Assembly (NCBI GenBank): GCA_964409635.1
Contig: CAYPEL010000124.1
Location: 1 to 8,498 of the forward strand
DNA from: CAYPEL01 sp964409635
GTDB lineage: Bacteria; Pseudomonadota; Gammaproteobacteria; DSM-19610
DNA length: 8,498 bases
Direction: 5' to 3'
Below the pieces are notes generated by a model. It searched no databases. It had not been told where the DNA came from and was given only the letters and a program-made list of their open reading frames with translations. The position numbers and the translations under genes are program-made. Shown piece by piece: positions 1 through 4,682 of this stretch (positions are counted from its first letter, which is position 1; each line of letters starts with the position of its first letter).

Positions 1-66
1 AGGCGGGATCGAACCGCCGACCCCTTGCATGCCATGCAAGTGCTCTCCCAGCTGAGCTATAGCCCC
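1..66 (-). tRNA. tRNA-Ala(GGC), 3' end cut by window edge
   Basis: The minus strand from 66 downwards folds as a tRNA: acceptor GGGGCTA, D-arm GCTC/GAGC, anticodon stem CTTGC/GCAAG enclosing the loop ATGGCAT, and T-arm GGCGG/CCGCC with loop TTCGATC. The anticodon is GGC, so it carries alanine and reads GCC and GCU codons. The last acceptor bases and the CCA end lie beyond base 1. It is downstream of glnS on the same strand and has its own promoter at 84-112, though read-through from gltX-glnS is possible because no convincing terminator lies between. The identity is secure; only the 3' end is unseen. Confidence 0.95.
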
Positions 67-83
67 GAAAAAGCGAAGCGCGC

Positions 84-112
84 ACTTTACGTGAGCGCCG
101 TCAGGCTGTCAA
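84..112 (-). promoter_or_regulatory. sigma-70 promoter of tRNA-Ala with GC-rich discriminator
   Basis: On the minus strand a perfect -35 TTGACA (107-112) is separated by exactly 17 bases from TAAAGT (84-89). The next six bases are GCGCGC (78-83), the kind of GC-rich discriminator known from stringently controlled stable-RNA promoters. The tRNA begins 17 bases after the -10, leaving a short 5' leader of about 10 bases. Its place between the glnS stop and the tRNA makes the tRNA its only sensible target. Stringent control is inferred from the discriminator. Confidence 0.65.
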
Positions 113-124
113 TTATATCGATTT

Positions 125-1825
125 TCAGGCCGCTGCGGTACTCTTCTGCTCAATTTTTGCCCAGGAATCCCGCAGGGTAATGGTTCGGTTGAAAATCGGC
201 TTATCGCTGTGATGATCCAGATCTGCACAGAAATAGCCTTCCCGCTCGAACTGGAACCTTTCGCCTGGTGCCGCCTTCGCAAGGCTCTGCTCCAGGTAAC
301 ACTGGGTCAAAATTAGTAAAGATTCGGGGTTGAGATGGGCCTTGTAGTCCTGGCCATCTTTGGATGCATCTGGGGCCGGATGATTAAACAATCGATCATA
401 CAGTCTTATCTCAGCAGGAATACCATAAACTGCCGAGACCCAATGAATGACACCTTTGACTTTACGTCCTTCAGGATTGGCTCCGAGCGTATCCAAATCT
501 ATGCTGCAACGCAGTTCTATAATCTCACCCTGTCCATCTTTGATCACTTCATCACAACGCATCACATAGGCATTACGTAATCTGACTTCGCCACCTGTTA
601 CTAACCGCTTGAATTTTTTGGATGCTTCTTCACGGAAGTCTTCGCGGTCAATATATAATTCGCGTGTAAAAACTATCTTGCGCGTTCCCAAACGCTCATC
701 CTGAGGATGGTTTGCCACTTCCAGTTCTTCGGTTTTATCTTGCGGATAATTTTCAATAATAACTTTCAGTGGATGCAACACGGCCATGCGTCGTGGCGCG
801 TGAGTGTTCAGGTCTTCTCGAATACAGTTTTCCAGTACGCCCATTTCGACATTGTTTTCGGATTTAGTGACACCTATTCGTTCGCAAAAATCGCGTATCG
901 ATGCCGCTGTATAACCACGGCGGCGCATGCCGGCAATAGTTGGCATGCGTGGATCATCCCAGCCTTCGACAATTCCTTCGGTTACCAGCTCGGTCAGTTT
1001 ACGCTTGCTGGTAATAGCGTACTGTAATTCCAGCCGGGAAAATTCAATCTGTTGCGGATGGTTCGCGACTTTTAGTTCATCCAGAATCCAGTCATACAGA
1101 GGACGATGATCCTCAAATTCGAGCGTACAAAGTGAATGCGTAATACCTTCAATGGAGTCTGATAAACAATGGGTAAAGTCGTACATCGGATAGATCGCCC
1201 AGGCCTCTCCTGTCTGGTGGTGAATTACGCCGTGGCGTATCCGGTACAAGGTCGGATCACGCAGATTGATATTCGGCGCAGACATGTCGATCTTTGCACG
1301 CAGGACATGCGTACCGTCATCGAATTCACCCTTACGCATACGTTTAAACAGATCCAGGTTCTCTTCTACAGAGCGCTTTCGATGCGGGCTATCCTTGCCG
1401 GGTTCCGTTAAAGTTCCACGGTACTCGCGCATCTGTTCTGCATTGAGATCACACACATAAGCTTTGCCCTGCTTTATTAACTGCACGGCATAGTCATACA
1501 GCTTTTCAAAGTAATCAGATGCAAAATACAAACGCTCATCCCAACCGAATCCCAGCCACTGAACATCTTTCTTGATCGCTGCAACGAATTCAACGTTTTC
1601 CTTGTGTGGGTTAGTATCGTCAAAACGCAGGTTGCAGGTACCCTTGTAATCCTGGGCAATACCAAAGTTCAGACAAATTGATTTGGCATGGCCTATATGC
1701 AGATAGCCGTTTGGTTCGGGTGGAAATCGGGTTGCAACCATTCCATTATTTTTATTCGCCGCGAGATCCTTGTCGATAATAGTACGAATAAAATTAGATG
1801 GCTTTATGATTTCTTCATTGCTCAT
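125..1825 (-). CDS. glnS: glutaminyl-tRNA synthetase (GlnRS)
   Basis: This cytoplasmic class I enzyme charges tRNA-Gln with glutamine using ATP. The product has 566 residues, close to the roughly 554 of E. coli GlnRS. The N-terminal Rossmann fold carries the ATP-binding HIGH motif at residues 43-46, preceded by PPEPNG. The KMSKS-equivalent is ITSKR at 271-275, where Thr replaces the Met of the usual form. The C-terminal half has the expected anticodon-binding beta-barrel sequence (for example IHWVSA). Start: ATG at 1825, with an AAAGGA Shine-Dalgarno about 8 bases upstream in the gap to gltX. It lies 50 bases downstream of gltX on the same strand, probably in one transcript. With GlnRS and GluRS both present, direct glutaminylation is expected here rather than the transamidation route. 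Confidence 0.97.
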   Translation of the reverse strand: MSNEEIIKPSNFIRTIIDKDLAANKNNGMVATRFPPEPNGYLHIGHAKSICLNFGIAQDYKGTCNLRFDDTNPHKENVEFVAAIKKDVQWLGFGWDERLYFASDYFEKLYDYAVQLIKQGKAYVCDLNAEQMREYRGTLTEPGKDSPHRKRSVEENLDLFKRMRKGEFDDGTHVLRAKIDMSAPNINLRDPTLYRIRHGVIHHQTGEAWAIYPMYDFTHCLSDSIEGITHSLCTLEFEDHRPLYDWILDELKVANHPQQIEFSRLELQYAITSKRKLTELVTEGIVEGWDDPRMPTIAGMRRRGYTAASIRDFCERIGVTKSENNVEMGVLENCIREDLNTHAPRRMAVLHPLKVIIENYPQDKTEELEVANHPQDERLGTRKIVFTRELYIDREDFREEASKKFKRLVTGGEVRLRNAYVMRCDEVIKDGQGEIIELRCSIDLDTLGANPEGRKVKGVIHWVSAVYGIPAEIRLYDRLFNHPAPDASKDGQDYKAHLNPESLLILTQCYLEQSLAKAAPGERFQFEREGYFCADLDHHSDKPIFNRTITLRDSWAKIEQKSTAAA

Positions 1826-1875
1826 GTCAAAGATCCTTTAATAACCAGAGAACTTCTGATTAATTCGTGCATTTG

Positions 1876-3300
1876 TCATTGTGAGGCCGCCTGTTCGGCA
1901 CGCCGAGTAACAAACTCAATCGCACGATCTATTCGTAGCAAACACGCTTCACGGCCCACTAAAAACAGGGTCACATCGATACCTGGCGTCGCCGCGCGTC
2001 CCGACACAGCGACGCGTAGCGGTTGCGCCACTTTGCCGATATTCAGTTCCAACGCTTCTGCGGTATCCGTTACAATTTTATAGATTGCTTCAGGTTCCCA
2101 TTCAGGCAGCAATTCCAGACCGGTACGCACAGTTTCAAGCGGGATCTTGGCGCCCGCTTTTAAATGTTTTTTAGCCGCCTTCTGATCATATTCGTCAAAG
2201 TCTTTGTAAAAGAATTCGCTAATCTGCGCCATCTCGACCAGCGTTTTGGCGCGTTCATGTTGTACCCTTGCCACCTCAGTAATATCAGGCCCGGACACTG
2301 GATCGATACCGCGCTCACCGAGATGGTGACTCAAATACCTGGCAACCGTTTCAGGTGTCATTTCTTTAATATAGTGTTGATTCAGCCATAACAGCTTATC
2401 CTGATTAAAAATAGATGCCGCCTTATTTACATCGCCTATATCAAACAAATTAATCATTTCTTGCACAGAAAATATTTCGCTGTCACCGTGAGACCAGCCC
2501 AGGCGAACCAGGTAATTTAATAACGCTTCCGGTAAATAGCCGTCTTCACGATACTGGATAACGCTTACCGCACCGTGACGCTTGGATAAACGCTTGCCGT
2601 CTTCCCCCAGGATCATCGGCACGTGTGCATAGACCGGCGGTGTTTTCGCCATCGCCGCGAGCAGGTTAATCTGCCGCGGTGTGTTATTGAGATGATCGTC
2701 ACCCCGAATGACGTGAGTAATTTGCATATCACTGTCATCGACCACCACAGTTAAGTTATAGGTCGGCGACCCATCGCTGCGTGCAATGATCAAATCATCC
2801 AATTCATTATTACTGAATACCACCCGGCCCCGGATCAGGTCATCAACAATGACCTCACCCTCAGGCGGGTTCCGGAAGCGAATCACATAGGGTGCATCTG
2901 CTGAAGGCGCTTCGGTCTGTTCACGGCAATGACCGTCATAACGGGGTTTTTCCTTGCGTGTCATCTGACCAGCCCGCAGTTCTTCCAGACGTTCCTTGCT
3001 GCAATAGCATTTATAAGCGTGGCCCGCATCGATCAGCGACTGAATGACTTCTTTATAACGCTCAAAGCGCTGGGTTTGGTAAAACGGCCCTTCGTCATAA
3101 TCCAGACCCAGCCAGTCCATCCCTTCTAAAATCGCGTTGACAGATTCCGGTGTAGAGCGCTCCAGGTCGGTATCTTCGATACGCAACACAAACTCGCCGC
3201 CGTGTTTCTTGGCATATAACCAGGAAAACAAGGCCGTGCGGGCGCCACCTATATGCAGGTAACCAGTTGGACTGGGTGCAAAACGGGTACGGATTGTCAT
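1876..3300 (-). CDS. gltX: glutamyl-tRNA synthetase (GluRS)
   Basis: This class I enzyme attaches glutamate to tRNA-Glu, supplying protein synthesis and, in most bacteria, tetrapyrrole synthesis from Glu-tRNA. The 474-residue product matches the usual length (471 in E. coli). Seen directly: FAPSPTG with HIGG at 16-19, the IEDTD block at 41-45, IRGDDH at 198-203, and the KMSKS-type KRLSKR at 236-241. The zinc-site cysteines of E. coli GluRS are conserved at Cys98, Cys100 and Cys125, but the fourth ligand position, His127 in E. coli, is Glu here. The ATG at 3300 gives the family's normal N-terminus. No good Shine-Dalgarno precedes it; instead a perfect palindrome ends 11 bases upstream. It is probably the first gene of a gltX-glnS transcript, divergent from tRNA-Val. 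Confidence 0.97.
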   Translation of the reverse strand: MTIRTRFAPSPTGYLHIGGARTALFSWLYAKKHGGEFVLRIEDTDLERSTPESVNAILEGMDWLGLDYDEGPFYQTQRFERYKEVIQSLIDAGHAYKCYCSKERLEELRAGQMTRKEKPRYDGHCREQTEAPSADAPYVIRFRNPPEGEVIVDDLIRGRVVFSNNELDDLIIARSDGSPTYNLTVVVDDSDMQITHVIRGDDHLNNTPRQINLLAAMAKTPPVYAHVPMILGEDGKRLSKRHGAVSVIQYREDGYLPEALLNYLVRLGWSHGDSEIFSVQEMINLFDIGDVNKAASIFNQDKLLWLNQHYIKEMTPETVARYLSHHLGERGIDPVSGPDITEVARVQHERAKTLVEMAQISEFFYKDFDEYDQKAAKKHLKAGAKIPLETVRTGLELLPEWEPEAIYKIVTDTAEALELNIGKVAQPLRVAVSGRAATPGIDVTLFLVGREACLLRIDRAIEFVTRRAEQAASQ

Positions 3301-3311
3301 AAGTTTCTGAT

Positions 3312-3335
3312 GAATCGCCGGAAAACCGGCGATTC
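3312..3335. promoter_or_regulatory. perfect palindrome upstream of gltX
   Basis: Two perfect 10-base arms, GAATCGCCGG (3312-3321) and CCGGCGATTC (3326-3335), flank an AAAA loop. No run of T follows on either strand, so it is not a classical terminator. It lies 11 bases ahead of the gltX start. On the minus strand a possible -10, TAGAAT (3332-3337), overlaps its outer arm, with only a poor -35 (CGGTCA, 3355-3360) 17 bases further up. It could be a DNA operator, or a 5'-leader hairpin if transcription starts higher. Function is not shown by the sequence. Confidence 0.5.
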
Positions 3336-3353
3336 TACCAGACTGGAGGGGGT

Positions 3354-3382
3354 TTGACCGCCCTTTTACCGGGACGTAGAAT
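3354..3382 (+). promoter_or_regulatory. sigma-70 promoter of tRNA-Val
   Basis: TTGACC (3354-3359) and TAGAAT (3377-3382) match the -35 and -10 consensus at five of six positions each, with the ideal 17-base spacer. The mature tRNA starts 11 bases after the -10, so the leader would be only a few bases. The -35 physically overlaps the weak candidate -35 of the opposing gltX promoter. Confidence 0.65.
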
Positions 3383-3392
3383 CTTCCTGGCA

Positions 3393-3467
3393 GGGCGATT
3401 AGCTCAGCGGGAGAGCACTGCCTTCACACGGCAGGGGTCACTGGTTCGATCCCAGTATCGCCCACCA
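3393..3467 (+). tRNA. tRNA-Val(CAC)
   Basis: A complete 75-base cloverleaf with genome-encoded CCA. The acceptor stem GGGCGAT pairs with ATCGCCC, the D-arm is GCTC/GAGC, the anticodon stem CTGCC/GGCAG encloses TTCACAC, and the T-arm ACTGG/CCAGT encloses TTCGATC. The anticodon CAC reads the valine codon GUG. It faces away from gltX and has its own promoter at 3354-3382. Its 3' end borders an integrase remnant, so it very likely served as an insertion site for a mobile element, while the gene itself stayed intact. Confidence 0.97.
3443..3467 (+). other. putative attachment site (tRNA-Val 3' end)
   Basis: Tyrosine integrases commonly insert into the T-arm and 3' end of tRNA genes, with the int gene of the element next to the tRNA. 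Here an integrase remnant starts 104 bases downstream of tRNA-Val and in the same direction, the usual arrangement. The core sequence would be the T-arm to CCA segment. No second copy was found by eye in this window, so the far boundary, if it survives, lies beyond the right edge. Exact limits of the core are unknown. Confidence 0.4.
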
Positions 3468-3524
3468 ATCAAATCAATCAGTTAAAAACCCCAACGGTCC
3501 TTGTAAGGGTTAATAACAGATTAT

Positions 3525-3571
3525 TTGTCACACTGTTGTCACACTCGTTCGCGAATGAACGGAGTGTGACA
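3525..3571. repeat. triple TGTCACACT repeat and hairpin covering the int ribosome binding site
   Basis: Two tandem 11-base units (TTGTCACACTG at 3525-3535 and TTGTCACACTC at 3536-3546) are followed by the same motif inverted, GAGTGTGACA (3562-3571). The second direct copy and the inverted copy extend into a stem of 14 base pairs (3537-3550 with 3557-3571, one bulged G at 3561) around a GCGAAT loop. The right arm contains the GGAG Shine-Dalgarno (3561-3564), and the GTG start of the integrase remnant is the very next base, 3572. It may be a binding site for a regulator or integrase, an RNA structure that limits int translation, or both. Confidence 0.6.
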
Positions 3572-3802
3572 GTGGCAACCTTCCGAAAACGCGGCCCCTA
3601 CCAGTGGCAGGCACAGGTCCGGAAAAAGGGCCAACCCCTGCAAACCAAAACCTTCGAGACACGCGCTCTGGCTGAGCAGTGGGCGCGTGCGATTGAAGTC
3701 GAGATGGACAAAGGCATGTTCGTCTCCCGCGCCGAGGCCGAGTCCACCACGCTGAAAGAACTGCTGGAACGCTACGAGGATTTGGCGCTAAAACTGGGAT
3801 GA
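3572..3802 (+). pseudogene. tyrosine integrase remnant, catalytic domain deleted
   Basis: The 76-codon frame begins like many element-borne tyrosine integrases: VATFRKRGPYQWQAQVRKKG, then a Lys/Thr-rich beta segment and a helix (about residues 30-47). This is the N-terminal arm-type DNA-binding domain. It continues into the core-binding region start, LKELLERY (61-68). Full members run to roughly 320-340 residues and carry the Arg, His and Tyr catalytic residues, all absent here. The last residues, EDLALKLG, resemble the extreme C-terminus of this family (typically RY-H-RAEDLA-KLG), so the gene looks like an in-frame deletion joining both ends near 3770-3780. The GTG at 3572 is preferred because GGAG lies 7 bases before it; a TTG at 3536 is in frame but lacks a ribosome site. 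It cannot catalyse recombination, but might still bind DNA. The integrase assignment is firm; the C-terminal match is recalled, not searched. Confidence 0.75.
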
Positions 3803-3839
3803 ATCACCATAGATATAACCATATGAATTATTTTAATAT

Positions 3840-3876
3840 ATACTGCAATCACAGTATGGTATGCATAATTTTGCAT
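3840..3876. promoter_or_regulatory. two small inverted repeats upstream of the antitoxin promoter
   Basis: In the AT-rich gap between the integrase remnant and the antitoxin gene are ATACTG/CAGTAT (3840-3845 and 3852-3857, 6-base spacer) and ATGCA/TGCAT (3861-3865 and 3872-3876). AbiEi-type antitoxins are known to repress their own promoters by binding inverted repeats, so these are operator candidates. They sit 19 or more bases upstream of the -35 and are short, so chance in AT-rich DNA is a real alternative. Confidence 0.25.
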
Positions 3877-3894
3877 GGATTTTTAATAAATTTA

Positions 3895-3923
3895 TTGTCA
3901 TTTATGCCGATAGACGCTATATT
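3895..3923 (+). promoter_or_regulatory. sigma-70 promoter of the AbiEi-like gene
   Basis: TTGTCA (3895-3900) and TATATT (3918-3923) match consensus at five of six positions each, with a 17-base spacer. Transcription would start near 3930, about 15 bases before the chosen ATG at 3945. Because it lies inside the in-frame extension that begins at 3861, it argues against that longer start. Confidence 0.6.
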
Positions 3924-3944
3924 GACCAAGCAGAGGAAATGACG

Positions 3945-4526
3945 ATGAAGCGCTCAGAACAATTGAAAAGATACCTGCACCCCGGTCGCGTGTACCGGCG
4001 TGCGGAGCTGGCTCAATGGTCAAAAAGCGTTGACCGTCACACACGTGAGCTGGTCGACCAGGGTGTTTTGCAGAAACTGCAAAATGGGCTGTATTACTAT
4101 CCCAAACAGTCGGCTTTTGGTCAGGTGCCGGCAGACGAGCGGGAACTGGTGCGCCGTTTCCTGAAAGAGGATGACTTCCTGCTCACCTCTCCGAATGCCT
4201 ACAACACCCTGGGCCTGGGTACAACGCAGCTCTATAACACCTGTGTTGTTTATAACCACAAGCGCCACGGCCGCTTCACGCTGGGAGGACTCCCCTTTGA
4301 ATTTCGCAGGAAGCCCCGCTTCCCCCGGAAACTCACCGAGGAATTCCTGCTGGTGGACCTTCTGAATAACCTGCCTGCACTTGCAGAGGATACGGAAATG
4401 CTACGTGCAAACGCGCGCAGCAAAGCGAAAGAGTTGAATGCCAGCAAGCTCCGATTGGCCGCTCGCAACTACGGCAAGGTCGCCACCCGAAAATTCTTCG
4501 ATCAGGTGCTGGCGGATGCCGCGTAG
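3945..4526 (+). CDS. AbiEi-like (DUF6088) type IV antitoxin, orphan
   Basis: The 193-residue product resembles DUF6088 proteins, relatives of the AbiEi antitoxins of type IV toxin-antitoxin systems. Residues 1-55 look like a winged helix: a helical region (MKRSEQLKRYL), then RRAELAQW, a recognition-type helix (VDRHTRELVDQG) and a beta-wing (VLQKLQNGLYYYP). A conserved block follows, with LLTSPNAYNTLGLGTTQLYN (79-98), VYNHKRHGRF (102-111) and the acidic EEFLLVDLLNN. Such proteins repress their own operon and counter an AbiEii nucleotidyltransferase toxin. No toxin gene follows: 156 bases on, the oppositely oriented Res gene ends. Start: AGAGG (3932-3936) lies 8 bases from the ATG at 3945 but only 2 from the ATG at 3939, so 3945 is chosen. 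The family call rests on remembered motifs. It may be a deletion remnant, an anti-addiction factor or a free-standing regulator. Confidence 0.78.
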   Translation: MKRSEQLKRYLHPGRVYRRAELAQWSKSVDRHTRELVDQGVLQKLQNGLYYYPKQSAFGQVPADERELVRRFLKEDDFLLTSPNAYNTLGLGTTQLYNTCVVYNHKRHGRFTLGGLPFEFRRKPRFPRKLTEEFLLVDLLNNLPALAEDTEMLRANARSKAKELNASKLRLAARNYGKVATRKFFDQVLADAA

Positions 4527-4534
4527 CCTACATT

Positions 4535-4623
4535 TACCTGATACTGCCCAACTTACCCGACTAAATCATTGAGCCATTTCTTAAGCTCTGTAAGGCGTTT
4601 CATCTTTTTGAGGCTATCAGGTA
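4535..4623. repeat. spaced 9-base inverted repeat in the convergent gap 4527-4682
   Basis: TACCTGATA (4535-4543) and TATCAGGTA (4615-4623) are perfect inverted copies 71 bases apart, between the convergent ends of the antitoxin and res genes. In a gap this size such a pair could arise by chance. No clear intrinsic terminator was found for either gene here. The only reading frame between the arms is a 27-codon minus-strand stretch (4553-4636) without a ribosome site. Otherwise the gap holds nothing recognisable. Confidence 0.25.
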
Positions 4624-4682
4624 TGCTGAAATTCACTGATTGTATGAATTACTGCACTCGCAATATACCGCATTGATTATTC

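Noticed and set aside
3312..3335. Palindrome as a rho-independent terminator
   Set aside because: No T-run follows the stem on either strand, and there is no gene for it to terminate: gltX and tRNA-Val both point away.
3861..3944. N-terminal extension of the AbiEi-like gene from an upstream ATG at 3861
   Set aside because: The extension contains the likely promoter (3895-3923), is AT-rich with no family resemblance, and lacks a ribosome site; the ATG at 3945 has one at proper spacing.
4535..4623. 9-base inverted repeat as ends of a small transposable element
   Set aside because: There is no target duplication or transposase, and a 9-base pair of arms in a gap of this size is not strongly above chance; kept only as a low-confidence repeat.
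4553..4636. 27-codon minus-strand frame downstream of res (GTG start, Lys/Leu-rich)
   Set aside because: It has no ribosome binding site, no recognised family and is too short to distinguish from chance; it could be a scrap of a lost gene.
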